DNA from: Dolichospermum compactum NIES-806
GTDB taxonomy: Bacteria > Cyanobacteriota > Cyanobacteriia > Cyanobacteriales > Nostocaceae
Length of the DNA stretch: 64,000 bases
NCBI RefSeq assembly: GCF_002368115.1
Contig: NZ_AP018316.1
Location: forward strand, 2,260,927 to 2,324,926
Direction: 5' to 3'
Shown here: piece by piece, positions 35,077 through 44,509 of the stretch
Numbering within the stretch: the stretch's first letter is position 1
Layout of the letters: each line of letters starts with the position of its first letter
Notes under the pieces: generated by a model
Databases searched by the model: none
Told to the model about the DNA's origin: nothing
The model's input: only the letters and a program-made list of their open reading frames with translations
Program-made: the position numbers and the translations under genes

Positions 35077-37926
35077 TCAATTCCCTACCAATGGTGCATT
35101 TAAGGTTTTCTCAATGCGATCGCGTGTTTCTAATAAAAAAGCCTGAGTATATTCATCTTCAGAATTTACCCGTTTTAATTTACTATTTAACTGCTTGAGT
35201 TTATACCAAGCTAAAGTTCGGGCATCTTCAGGAACAGATTCTTTTCGCAACACCATTTCCATCAGTACATTTAGGTATTCCCGTTGTAAACCTCTCCGCA
35301 AACTAGAAATTTGTAATTTACCTTGGGGTTGCAGAACTTCCGACCAAATCTCAGATTGTAAAGTATCAAATAACTCTGGCAATGTGAGAGATTTTCCTGA
35401 CTCACTTTTTAATTCTAAATCCTTAATCCGAGTTAAGCGATCGTTTGCCAATAAATCCCGCAACACCGCAGTCTGCACTAACAACACTAAATCATGAATC
35501 GGATAATCCAACCGTCCTACTTGAATTTCTGTCCCCCAGTGTAACCACCGCGAAGGTACTAACTTATTCAGTAATTCCGGGGGAAATTTCAAAGCATCTT
35601 CCGCAAAAACATACTTTTGCATTGTCATCAATGCTTGTCGCTGTTGTTCTACCGGCACCTGCACAAATGGGATTTGTCCTTTAGTATCATTTGGTTTAAC
35701 TCGATAAAAAGACTGACCACCAATATATTTGCTGGTATAGTATAAATTCTGTAAATAATTTCCAAGGATAGTATTGAAACGCTCTTCTACATCGCTGGAA
35801 CTCTCTTCATCTATAGTATATCCCTCATTTAGTCGTTCCCACATCCGCCGCGCATTAGCCAATTGTGACTGAGAATAAACCAATACATTACCACTATGAT
35901 CCCAAGGATTCACAGTGGGATCACTATTAGATAAATCCTCATCAGGAGAGTAACTCAATTCCCGTTGATGAGATTGTCCCGCAATTGTCGCTAAAAATGA
36001 CTTTTCCCCCAGGGTAGTTGTCGCTTGACTAGGAGTATAACCATATTGAATTGCCCATTCATCATAAGGTCCCACCTTATTGGGAAAATAATCTCCCTGC
36101 TTGACACCATCAGGAGCAATATTGGGAGGAATATAATCCATAACCGATGCTGTCAAACCCTTAGTACGAGTAATTTCTGGATTATTCATTTCCTCTGGAG
36201 AGACTAGATTACTCCCACGAAAATTATGACGCAAACCCAAAGTATGACCAACTTCATGGGTAATAATTAAACGTAAATATTGATGAATATAATCTTTTAA
36301 CTGCGCTGGATTTGGTGGACTATTTCCTAACATTGACATTGCCAAAGAACCAAAAGCCAACTGATTAGATGCTTCTATTCCATAACATAAATCATAATCT
36401 GTCGCTAGTTTAGACAAATTACCCAAGGATTTGGGAGATTTTTGATTACCTTTACCACACAAACGCCCATTGTTAACCAATGCGGATAAAGAAGTGCGAG
36501 TTTGTAAATTTTGAGGTTGAATCATTTGCCGATAATCGTTTTTTAACAACCGGACAAAACTACCATCAATCAGAATATCTGCATCCAAAATTTCACCAGT
36601 TAAGGGATTAACACGGGATGGACCCATTGCAAAAAAACCATCTACAGTATTAATCCAACGGATGGTATTATAGCGAATATCGGCTGAGTCCCAGGTAGCA
36701 TTATCAGGCATTTGTTGAACTTGAATAGCATCCTGAAATCCCGCTTTCAAAAAGGCTTGATTCCACATCAAAACTCCCTCTTTGATAGCATCACGATATT
36801 CTAGAGGCACAGCATTATCAATCCAAAAAACAATCGGTTTTTTTGGTGGAGAAATTGCGGCTGTAGGATCTTGTTTTTCTAAATTCCAGCGATTAATATA
36901 ACGAACAAAGGGATCTCTTCGTTCATCTTTAGATAAATCTTGATAAGCTGTGAGGAAATAACCTACCCGTTCATCAGCTAACCGAGGTTGATATTTACTT
37001 TTTGGTAATTCCGATAGACTATAATGTACCTTTAAGGTAAAGCCGCGACTATCAGGTAAGACATCCGAATTCTTACCCGCATTAGCAAAATTGAAAATCG
37101 CTTCAAGTTCTAAATTACTGGGAAATACTTTTGCATTACCAAGATAAGCTTGTTCAGGACTAGCAGCTAATTCTAAATTAGTAGCTAATCCGGCTAAATC
37201 TGTAAGTAATAAATCACCTAAATCAATAATGATGGTTTTTCTTTCTGAATGAATACTTTTAATAGGAATAGTATAAAGCACAGAATCACTAAATGATCTA
37301 GCTACTGATTTGGCTTGGGGATCTCCCTCACGAGTCCGAAAATTGACATTACGAACCACAAACTGGATTTGGTTATCTATCTTTTGAAAATAGAATAAAA
37401 AGTCTTGTAATGGCATTCCACTATAAATACCCTTTTCACCAATTCCAGATTCCAAAGTTGAGTTTGCTAAAAAATTTTTCTTGAGTTGTTCCGGTCTAAT
37501 TTCTAGATAGATTTTATTTTTATGCTTATGACGATAAATAGTAAAGATTCCCTCTAATTTTTGGGTATCCTTAGTAACTTCCGCAAAATCTTCTAATTCA
37601 TCTTCCTTCGGTGATTTAGATTCAGGTTTAGTTTTTGGTTTCTCTGTTTCCTTATTAACTTGGAGAAAAGGTTGTTTTCCAACTTCCTTTAAATCTTTAA
37701 ATACCCAAACAAAATTTTGTTGTTTGACCTGTTGATTCTCATCAATAACTGCTATTTTTGAATGTGGTAGTTTTAATTGTTGTAAAATTTCATCCACATT
37801 AGGGGTTTTTCTTTCTATTTCTATATCTGAATTACGATGATTATTTATTAATGATTGAGCGTTAGCAGTTCCTATAGACACAAATAGACTATTTAAAAAA
37901 ATGAGAGATAAAGTAAATTTATTCAT
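35077..37926 (-). CDS. Exported zinc-dependent metalloprotease (DUF5117/DUF5118 type)
   Basis: About 949 residues from ATG 37926. A signal peptide (NKFTLSLIFLNSLFVSIGTANA-QS) directs export. The N-terminal ~350 residues form the DUF5117-like region; the zinc site is IITHEVGHTLGLRHNFRGSN (HExxHxxGxxH, metzincin-like) near residue 560, followed by SVMDYIPPN, a Met-turn-like sequence. The C-terminal ~350 residues match the DUF5118/zinc-metalloprotease tail. Probably periplasmic or outer-surface protein turnover. Large and single-copy here, with no operon partner. Confidence 0.88.
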   Translation of the reverse strand: MNKFTLSLIFLNSLFVSIGTANAQSLINNHRNSDIEIERKTPNVDEILQQLKLPHSKIAVIDENQQVKQQNFVWVFKDLKEVGKQPFLQVNKETEKPKTKPESKSPKEDELEDFAEVTKDTQKLEGIFTIYRHKHKNKIYLEIRPEQLKKNFLANSTLESGIGEKGIYSGMPLQDFLFYFQKIDNQIQFVVRNVNFRTREGDPQAKSVARSFSDSVLYTIPIKSIHSERKTIIIDLGDLLLTDLAGLATNLELAASPEQAYLGNAKVFPSNLELEAIFNFANAGKNSDVLPDSRGFTLKVHYSLSELPKSKYQPRLADERVGYFLTAYQDLSKDERRDPFVRYINRWNLEKQDPTAAISPPKKPIVFWIDNAVPLEYRDAIKEGVLMWNQAFLKAGFQDAIQVQQMPDNATWDSADIRYNTIRWINTVDGFFAMGPSRVNPLTGEILDADILIDGSFVRLLKNDYRQMIQPQNLQTRTSLSALVNNGRLCGKGNQKSPKSLGNLSKLATDYDLCYGIEASNQLAFGSLAMSMLGNSPPNPAQLKDYIHQYLRLIITHEVGHTLGLRHNFRGSNLVSPEEMNNPEITRTKGLTASVMDYIPPNIAPDGVKQGDYFPNKVGPYDEWAIQYGYTPSQATTTLGEKSFLATIAGQSHQRELSYSPDEDLSNSDPTVNPWDHSGNVLVYSQSQLANARRMWERLNEGYTIDEESSSDVEERFNTILGNYLQNLYYTSKYIGGQSFYRVKPNDTKGQIPFVQVPVEQQRQALMTMQKYVFAEDALKFPPELLNKLVPSRWLHWGTEIQVGRLDYPIHDLVLLVQTAVLRDLLANDRLTRIKDLELKSESGKSLTLPELFDTLQSEIWSEVLQPQGKLQISSLRRGLQREYLNVLMEMVLRKESVPEDARTLAWYKLKQLNSKLKRVNSEDEYTQAFLLETRDRIEKTLNAPLVGN

Positions 37927-38085
37927 TCCCAAAGTCCCTAATAATTATTGCTTGATAGAAGGATGAAATTCAAACTCTTACTCTCTGCGACTCTGCGCCT
38001 CTGCGTGAGATATTATTTGAAAGGTTTTTGGCGAATATAATATGACTGCGCCACGCCAAAGGCGAACGCCTTAATCAGCAACGCC

Positions 38086-40146
38086 CTAATTTGTAATTGA
38101 TTGGGCTTCCTGATACATAATTTCTTGGAAGTGAATCATATCTTTTTGGGGGTCAGCCAAACTAACTTTGACTAATAAATTTTCTCCTAAATTAACAGAA
38201 CGGCGGAAAGACATAGGCAACTGTAAACCTAAATCTTCTAATAAAATTAATGCTAAATTGCTATCTTCTCGTAACCACATTAATACAGTCACCTGCCAAA
38301 CTTGTTCAGGATGACGACGTAAATATTCTAAGGCGTAATATCTATTTGTTTGTCGTTCCACCATTGTTGCTTCCTGGGTAGTACTCATGACTGTCATCAT
38401 CACTTCTTTGAGTTGTTCAGCAGAGAAAGGTAAACCTTCACCGCGTAAATGTGCTTTCAGTTGGAAGTGGGTGAGTAAGTCGCTGTAACGACGAATGGGA
38501 GAGGTAGCTTGAGTGTAGGTATCTAAACCTAACCCAGCATGACGCACCGGTGTAATGCTCATTTCGCTCTTAGGCATACAGCGACGCATGGCACAGGAAC
38601 GGACAAAACCAGCGGGAAGTTGCAGTAATTCTTCGTCTGGTGGTAATTCTGGTTGAGGTTGACCGCGAAAGGGGAGAGGGATATTATGGGTTTGACCATA
38701 ACGCGCGGCTACTTCTCCAGCAAGAATCATCATTTCTGCTACTAATTGGCGGGATGAGGAATCATCTAAAACATCAATATTAATATTATCGTCTTTGACT
38801 TTGATCATGGCTTCGGGCATATTGATACTGATAGCGCCTTGACCATAACGCCAATTTTTGCGGATTTTTGCCCAATTAGCGATCGCCTCAATTTCTGGTT
38901 CAGCCTGTACTCCCAACTCCAACATCTCGTCAACATCCTCATAGGTGAGACGATAGGTAGGCTTGATTAAACCAGCGTGGATACAATAATCTTCAACCGC
39001 CCCAACTTCATCCAAAATCACCCCAAAGCTGAGGGCGCAACAGACCTTCCCCTGTACCAAACTCATGGGACCTGTAGCCAACACCTCTGGAAACATAGGA
39101 ATCATCCCCGTCGGTAAATAAACCGTACTCCCCCGTTTTCTGGCTTCCAAATCCAACTCATCATCTGGCATTAATAACCGGGTCGGGTCAGCAATATGTA
39201 CCCATAACCGTTCCTTACCATCTGGTAATATCTCCCAACTCAAACCATCGTCTATTTCCGTCGTGCTTTCATCATCAATGGTGTACACCTTGAGATGTGT
39301 AAGATCAAGACGGTTTGTGTCCAAATCTGTAGGAGGAAAATCCAAACGTTTTTGCGCCACTTCTAATACCTTTTGCGGAAATTGAACGGAGATTGATGAA
39401 CGGCGCAGAAACAGATTCTCATGGGAAGTCCACCAACCCAAATCTATCAAAAGTTGAAATGCCGCCTGGGGCGTAGCAGAACGTCCCAGCATATTCATAG
39501 TTTCTAATACTGGGGCTGAAGGCGGACAAGCACGAGCTAAAGAGTCGTAATTTACCTTGAGCATGACAACATCAGCCAACAAAGTCGCATACTTTTCTAT
39601 GGCTTCTAAGCGTTGGCGATCCAGTCTTTGCCATTCTACCACTTGTCCCTGAAGTGCCTGTTCTACACGGGCTAAAAATTCCTGCTGTCCCTTGGCTTTT
39701 TGGGATTCTACTTCAATCTGGTGTTTGCGTTCTGCTACTTGTGCCATGCTGCGGGGTTCATAAGCATCTCCTTTTTGTTTGAAATAGAGTTTATCCTCCG
39801 ATAACAAACAATGGGCTGCATAACACTGGGGTAGCGTGGATTCCGAAAATAATATATTTGCCAATTGGCTGGGAGTGACAGTTTCTCCATCTTCAATGAG
39901 TAATTCCCACGCTATTTCTAGACTTGATGGGTCTAGATAAGTTTGGACTTGACTTAAGAAGTCAGCGATTTCCCCTGGTTTATAGGTTTGTCCATTCACT
40001 GTGTAGGTAAATTGGCGAGGTGCGAGGCTGTGGGATTGACCCCGTTCATCTACTACAAACCAACGAGTTTTACCGTCTGGACGATCTACCACTCCTAGAC
40101 GGCGATCGCTTTGAACCCTAAATTCAACTAACGTCCCCTTATCCAC
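38086..40146 (-). CDS. RNase II/R-family 3'-5' exoribonuclease
   Basis: 686 residues from GTG 40146. N-terminal KGTLVEFRVQSDRRLGVVDRPDGKTRWFVVDERGQSH (SH3-like/cold-shock region typical of cyanobacterial RNase II), a helical middle (~110-280), then the RNB catalytic domain with VYTIDDESTTEIDDGLSW (metal-binding aspartates), LWVHIADPTRLLMPDDELDLEARKRGSTVYLP and YTQATSPIRRYSDLLTHFQL. Degrades RNA processively from the 3' end, in the cytosol. Encoded downstream of rpmG-rpsR on the same strand, an arrangement seen in other cyanobacteria. Confidence 0.93.
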   Translation of the reverse strand: MDKGTLVEFRVQSDRRLGVVDRPDGKTRWFVVDERGQSHSLAPRQFTYTVNGQTYKPGEIADFLSQVQTYLDPSSLEIAWELLIEDGETVTPSQLANILFSESTLPQCYAAHCLLSEDKLYFKQKGDAYEPRSMAQVAERKHQIEVESQKAKGQQEFLARVEQALQGQVVEWQRLDRQRLEAIEKYATLLADVVMLKVNYDSLARACPPSAPVLETMNMLGRSATPQAAFQLLIDLGWWTSHENLFLRRSSISVQFPQKVLEVAQKRLDFPPTDLDTNRLDLTHLKVYTIDDESTTEIDDGLSWEILPDGKERLWVHIADPTRLLMPDDELDLEARKRGSTVYLPTGMIPMFPEVLATGPMSLVQGKVCCALSFGVILDEVGAVEDYCIHAGLIKPTYRLTYEDVDEMLELGVQAEPEIEAIANWAKIRKNWRYGQGAISINMPEAMIKVKDDNINIDVLDDSSSRQLVAEMMILAGEVAARYGQTHNIPLPFRGQPQPELPPDEELLQLPAGFVRSCAMRRCMPKSEMSITPVRHAGLGLDTYTQATSPIRRYSDLLTHFQLKAHLRGEGLPFSAEQLKEVMMTVMSTTQEATMVERQTNRYYALEYLRRHPEQVWQVTVLMWLREDSNLALILLEDLGLQLPMSFRRSVNLGENLLVKVSLADPQKDMIHFQEIMYQEAQSITN

Positions 40147-40437
40147 AACTGTCGCACTTTAATATTTTTAGATTTTTAGACTGGAAATTTCGGATTAAAT
40201 ACCTGTTATTTAATCCTTTATTTAATAATTTGCTATGAAGAATGCTATCACCTTTGACAATTTCATTCTCAAATTTAGCGATATCGTACCATTTTTGAGA
40301 ATGAATTAATTAAATGTTTTTGGCAATTTCCTAACATCAAATATTAAATTTTAGATTTTGGACCCAAAGTAACCAGGCAATATCCATGCAACTGCTACTT
40401 TTTTTGGATAATCCAAAATCCAAAATCCAAAATATTC

Positions 40438-40653
40438 TTAACCTTCGGCGTTAATGAAGGGTAACAAAGCCACAATCCGGGCGCGTTTAATGGCTAAAGT
40501 CAGAGCGCGTTGTTGCTGACAGGTTAAACCAGTGATTCTCCGAGGCAAAATTTTACCACGTTCGGTAAGAAACTTCCGCAACAAATCTACATCTTTGTAA
40601 TCAATGGCATCTCCGGGCTTAATTGGAGAAAGGCGACGACGATAGTAACTCAT
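40438..40653 (-). CDS. rpsR: 30S ribosomal protein S18
   Basis: 71 residues: YYRRRLSPIKPGDAIDYKDVDLLRKFLTERGKILPRRITGL then CQQQRALTLAIKRARIVALLPF, the complete S18 pattern. Follows rpmG by 2 bases, so the two are one transcription unit. Confidence 0.98.
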   Translation of the reverse strand: MSYYRRRLSPIKPGDAIDYKDVDLLRKFLTERGKILPRRITGLTCQQQRALTLAIKRARIVALLPFINAEG

Positions 40654-40655
40654 TC

Positions 40656-40850
40656 TTACTTAATTTCCTTGTGAACTGTATGTTTATTGCAGTGGGTACA
40701 GAACTTTTTCAGTTCTAAACGGTTGGTTGTGTTCCGACGGTTCTTAGTGCTGGTATAACGAGATACACCAGGGGAACGTTTATCTGGATTTGTCCGACAC
40801 TCGGTGCATTCTAGTGTCACTATTATGCGCGCACCTTTACTTTTAGCCAT
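40656..40850 (-). CDS. rpmG: 50S ribosomal protein L33
   Basis: 64 residues. ARIIVTLECTECRTN and KKFCTHCNKHTVHKEIK give the two CxxC zinc pairs of C+ type L33. First gene of the rpmG-rpsR pair. Confidence 0.98.
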   Translation of the reverse strand: MAKSKGARIIVTLECTECRTNPDKRSPGVSRYTSTKNRRNTTNRLELKKFCTHCNKHTVHKEIK

Positions 40851-40897
40851 AATCTTACAAACTGTAAAGCCTGGAGGATAATTAACACAAATGGTTA

Positions 40898-41452
40898 TTA
40901 TCTCATATTTCGGGGAAATTTTTCAACTAACCGTTTAATTTTTATATCTAATGAATAACCCCGACGGGAAGAAACTATAACCGTCCGAAAAAAGCGGTCA
41001 TGGAAAGCCTGACGCATCTGAGTATCAGATAAAGCCGCACCCCCGTCAATGATTAAGGGAAGTAATAAGACGACAGCAGCGGGATTGAGGATGATATTCC
41101 CCAAAAAAATGGATAATAATAAGCCAGAAAAGCAAATAATCCCTTCTCGCAGCAACAATGTCTGAAATTGAGGGATTCTGTTGACTATTTCCCCATTTAC
41201 GACTTCTAGAATCTTTAAATCAAATGCCCAACGTCCTAAACTTTGTCCCTGATTGTTGTAAACTACGACTACGCGAAAAATTAACCAAGCAAAAATAAAC
41301 ACAAAAATTTGGGCAAATTGAATACCAATTTCATTACTTCTAACCATAGAACTCAGTAACCATGCACCGAAAAAGTCCATAGCTAAAGCCATTCCTCGAC
41401 GAGTAAGATTCCCTTTGGGGTAGTGTCTTTGATTTACCTTAACAAGAGTCAT
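40898..41452 (-). CDS. RDD family membrane protein
   Basis: 184 residues with three to four hydrophobic segments. The RDD hallmark is present in modified form: RRGMALAMDFFGAWLLSS (Arg...Asp) near the N-terminus, FIFAWLIFRVVVVYNNQGQSLGRWAFDLKIL in the middle, and a C-terminal RQAFHDRFFRTVIV. RDD proteins are linked to ion transport or membrane stress in some bacteria; no specific role can be assigned. Head-to-tail with rpmG, 47 bases away. Confidence 0.85.
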   Translation of the reverse strand: MTLVKVNQRHYPKGNLTRRGMALAMDFFGAWLLSSMVRSNEIGIQFAQIFVFIFAWLIFRVVVVYNNQGQSLGRWAFDLKILEVVNGEIVNRIPQFQTLLLREGIICFSGLLLSIFLGNIILNPAAVVLLLPLIIDGGAALSDTQMRQAFHDRFFRTVIVSSRRGYSLDIKIKRLVEKFPRNMR

Positions 41453-41888
41453 ACTCTTTACCTCACTAGTGGTAGAATTATAAATTTATTTAAACCTGTG
41501 TAAACTTACAGCAAAATTCAGGAGTCACCGAGTAAAACTTGCTTGCTTTTAAGAACAAGAAAGTACAAGGTTTTGGCTTATAGTGTGTGCCTCAAAACAG
41601 TTGCATTTTTCCTTGTCGGATATGGAAAATGGAGGATATCCAGATAGTTGAAACTGTTCCCAGTTAAGAGTTAAGAGTTCCCTCCCCTCACAGAAGGTAT
41701 TTAAAGTATCTGTATCAATTTTTATTCCCTGGGATAAACAATACAACAAATAGTTGATTCTGATACGGCATTTATATTTATATTAAGAGATAATAATTGA
41801 ATCTTCACTCAATCTTGATGACCATCTGACACAAAATTCACAATTAGTTTCATAACTAATAACTAATAACTAATTAGGTCTTGTTCTG
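41453..41888. other. Intergenic, nothing supported
   Basis: A 66-codon minus-strand frame (41549-41749) has no recognisable features and is not called. TAACTAATAACTAATAACTAA near 41859 is a short repeat just before the next gene. Confidence 0.4.
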
Positions 41889-42497
41889 ATGTCAAATATT
41901 TACAATACCCAAGAGTTAATTCAGATTTTGGCAATCGAACGCCAAGCTTGCTTAAAAGGAGAAAGGTTAAAGTTAGATATAACTGTTGCTAGTAATCCTG
42001 TTATAGATCCGTTTATCAGAACCGAAGGAGTACAAAGATTCACAGCTTACCAAGATTTTAAAGCCTCTATTCATGAATATCAACGAGAAAATCAAGTTTC
42101 TGGAATTATCTGGAAAGATATTCAGGTTAAAGGTAAAAATCTCCATTATCCAGAAATTGATCCAGAATTGATAGCATTAGAAAGTGATTTAGAAATCTTG
42201 AAACCCGCCAAAAATTCTCTTTTAGAATTTTGGTATCTGGTGACAGAAGAAATGGATTTATATTTAAGTTTTAGTAATGGTAAACAACATCAAAAAGTGA
42301 ACATAGTAGATGTAGAAAGAATTGTCCAAAGAACAGAATGGGCAACTTTATTAAAGTGGGAAAATCCGAACTTTCTCGAAATTATTTTACAACTAGGTTG
42401 GGGACAACCACAAGAAGCAGCCTATAAACGGGGAAGACCATTAGCCGGTAGTGAATTTATTCATGCCGTCAATCCGGGATGTTATCCTATCGGTTAA
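41889..42497 (+). CDS. Conserved cyanobacterial hypothetical protein
   Basis: 202 residues, soluble, no signal. Recognisable as a coherent globular protein (ELIQILAIERQACLKGERL; FWYLVTEEMDLYLSF; ILQLGWGQPQEAAYKRGRP LAG) but the family is not named from sequence. The GRPLAGSEFIHAVNPGCYPIG tail is Gly/Pro-rich. Stands alone between intergenic repeats. Codon use is like core genes. Confidence 0.6.
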   Translation: MSNIYNTQELIQILAIERQACLKGERLKLDITVASNPVIDPFIRTEGVQRFTAYQDFKASIHEYQRENQVSGIIWKDIQVKGKNLHYPEIDPELIALESDLEILKPAKNSLLEFWYLVTEEMDLYLSFSNGKQHQKVNIVDVERIVQRTEWATLLKWENPNFLEIILQLGWGQPQEAAYKRGRPLAGSEFIHAVNPGCYPIG

Positions 42498-42767
42498 TAC
42501 AAAAATAATTGGGTTAAACCTGTGTAACTCTGTATTTGCGTGTATGCTACTAACCTTCAATATAGTAACCGTAGTATACATTATTATTGATCTAAAAAGT
42601 ATTGTGTTCAAGCAATTTACCGAAAATATTCAGCAAATTTGAGAATCTTGTACACAAACACCATAAATCCGATAGAGTTATGATATTTTACTTATTGTAG
42701 GTGTGGTACTATCACATCTAACACCCAAAAGTAAAATAATTGCGGTTAACAGCCGACAAATCTATCA

Positions 42768-43250
42768 ATGTACAGTAGTATTCTGAATACAGATTTGAAT
42801 AGTCAAAACTACGCTCTTCTGGATCTTTCTGCAAAAGTGGAATACGCACTCCTAGCACTGTTAGAACTAGCCAGCCATCATGGCAAAAAAGTGCCTCTGA
42901 CAATGAGCGAGATTGCGGGCAAACAACCCATACCAGAACGCTATCTCGAACAGATTCTCACTCAAGTGCGACGTGCGGGTTTGGTACAGAGTCAACGTGG
43001 CTCAAAAGGCGGTTTCGTATTAACGCGCGAGCCTTGGCAAATCACCTTGCTAGAAATTGTCACCTTGGTGGAAGGTGAACGAAAAGAAAAAGAAAGCACT
43101 GAGACTCCGACGCTAGAAAAAACTTTGGTTGTAGAAATCTGGGAACAAGCTAACGCGGCTGCAATTGAGGTTTTGCGTAGTTATACACTCCAAGATTTGT
43201 GTCAGGAAAGAGAGACTCGCGCCCAAAATAATCCCATGTATTACATTTAG
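42768..43250 (+). CDS. Rrf2-family transcriptional regulator (CymR-like), copy 1
   Basis: 160 residues with a ~20-residue N-terminal extension before LSAKVEYALLALLELASHHG, a winged helix (TMSEIAGKQPIPERYLEQILTQVRRAGLVQSQRGSKGGFVLTREP), and the C-terminal SYTLQDLCQERETRAQNNPMYYI typical of the CymR branch. No cluster cysteines are seen, so it does not look like an IscR-type Fe-S sensor. It is followed 18 bases later by the start of a cysteine synthase gene, now only a stub; the other Rrf2/cysK pair at 46.9-48.3 kb is intact. Confidence 0.92.
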   Translation: MYSSILNTDLNSQNYALLDLSAKVEYALLALLELASHHGKKVPLTMSEIAGKQPIPERYLEQILTQVRRAGLVQSQRGSKGGFVLTREPWQITLLEIVTLVEGERKEKESTETPTLEKTLVVEIWEQANAAAIEVLRSYTLQDLCQERETRAQNNPMYYI

Positions 43251-43268
43251 TTACCAAGAGGTATAGCA

Positions 43269-43340
43269 ATGCGAATAGCGAAAAATATCACCGAGTTAGT
43301 GGGTAAAACGCCCTTAGTACAGTTAAACAAGATTCCTCGG
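43269..43340 (+). pseudogene. Cysteine synthase 5' stub
   Basis: ATG at 43269 begins RIAKNITELVGKTPLVQLNK then IPRG, clearly the N-terminus of CysK, and then runs into sequence that belongs, on the other strand, to cadD. About 24 codons survive; the PLP lysine and everything after is absent. It is diverged from the intact cysK at 46902, so it is a lost paralogue rather than a fresh duplication. Confidence 0.85.
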
Positions 43341-43620
43341 GGGAACATTCCCTATTCACTAAACTACTAATACCAATAGCAATAGGAATTAAGCCTAGTA
43401 AACCAATCCATGATTGAGGCAGAATCAATCCACCAAATAATCCAGGTAAACTGAAGATGACGAGAATGGTAAAACCTAAATATTGACAAACAACAATTTG
43501 CCAAGGACGAAAATTTTCATCTACTTGAGCAAAAAACACTAACAAAATTACAATATCATCAATATTAGTGGCTATGAAGGCAACTACTCCGGTAATAATT
43601 GCTGTCAATAAATTATTCAT
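43340..43620 (-). pseudogene. CadD-like transporter, 3'-truncated
   Basis: Reads NNLLTAIITGVVAFIATNID, DIVILLVFFAQVDENFRPWQ and GLLGLIPIAIGISSLVNRE, closely parallel to the first ~95 residues of the intact copy at 43843. After NRE the frame passes into antisense cysK sequence (CSPEES...). The C-terminal half of the protein, with the second membrane bundle, is missing. The break is shared with the cysK stub, so one deletion or recombination event made both. Confidence 0.85.
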
Positions 43621-43658
43621 TCATTTTGGATAATTTTAATAGTCATTACTTAAATTAT

Positions 43659-43752
43659 GTAGGTTAGGTTGACGCAAAGAAACCCAACATTTCCAATATT
43701 TCTAACATTTCCAGTATTTTGTTGGTTTGCGCTGTCGCTTAACCTAAGCTAC
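43659..43752. repeat. Foldback repeat GTAGGTTAGGTTGACGCA
   Basis: GTAGGTTAGGTTGACGCAAA and AAACCCAACA at the left pair with TGTTGGTTTGCGC and CGCTTAACCTAAGCTAC at the right. A well-known type of intergenic palindrome in filamentous cyanobacteria. It opens an artificial N-terminal extension of the next gene. Confidence 0.75.
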
Positions 43753-43842
43753 ATTTTTTTAATTGAACCTGAAACTTATGAGATTGAATTTAGTGTTCCA
43801 AATATTGCTATCTTGATAAATAGTATATTTTTGAATTTTGCC

Positions 43843-44490
43843 ATGAATAAGTTTGCTGCTGCCTTTATAGAAGGCATAATTGCTTTTGCTGCCACTAATA
43901 TTGACGACATTATTATTCTATTGCTATTTTCTTCGCAAATAGATAGAAATTTTCGGCGTAGACATATTTTTATCGGTCAATATCTTGGCTTTACAGCTAT
44001 TATTATCCTCAGCTTACCAGGTTTTTTTGGTGGCTTAGTTATCCAGCGAGAATGGATTGGATTATTAGGACTATTACCAATAGCTATTGGGATTAAACAA
44101 CTAGTAAATCGGGAAGAAGAAAGTGGAGAAGTTCAGACAGTGAATACTGAACAGAATAGCCCTCCATCTTCTTTTTTATTAAGCATTTTACATCCCAATA
44201 CTTATAAAGTTGCGGCTGTGACAGTTGCTAATAGTGGTGATAATATTAGTATTTACATACCCCTATTTGCAGGTCAAAATATTGTGGGTTTAGGAATAAT
44301 TTTGACGGTATTTTTTGTTATGGTAGGGGTTTGGTGCGGTATCGCTGATTTATTAACTCGTCAAGCTAACATTAGTTATATTTTAAGTCGCTATGGTCAG
44401 GCTCTTGTTCCTTTTGTATTAATTGGTCTAGGGTTATTTATTATGTACGAACGAGGGACTTTTAATCTATTATTTGGGCAAGTAAGTTAA
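43843..44490 (+). CDS. CadD-family cadmium-resistance-type transporter
   Basis: 215 residues from ATG 43843; the open frame extends back to 43669 but that part lies in the foldback repeat. Elements: FAAAFIEGIIAFAATNIDDIIILLLFSSQ (conserved N-I-D-D in helix 1), GQYLGFTAIIILSLPGFFGG, GLLGLLPIAIGIKQLVNRE, then VAAVTVANSGDNISIYIPLFA (second N-x-x-D/N site) and C-terminal helices. Five to six membrane segments. The family exports Cd2+ or related ions from the cytosol, by comparison with staphylococcal CadD. A truncated sister gene lies divergently at 43340. Confidence 0.87.
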   Translation: MNKFAAAFIEGIIAFAATNIDDIIILLLFSSQIDRNFRRRHIFIGQYLGFTAIIILSLPGFFGGLVIQREWIGLLGLLPIAIGIKQLVNREEESGEVQTVNTEQNSPPSSFLLSILHPNTYKVAAVTVANSGDNISIYIPLFAGQNIVGLGIILTVFFVMVGVWCGIADLLTRQANISYILSRYGQALVPFVLIGLGLFIMYERGTFNLLFGQVS

Positions 44491-44509
44491 AACACAGATG
44501 AGAAGTTAA

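Noticed and set aside
41549..41749. 66-codon minus-strand frame
   Set aside because: No conserved features; sits in intergenic DNA.
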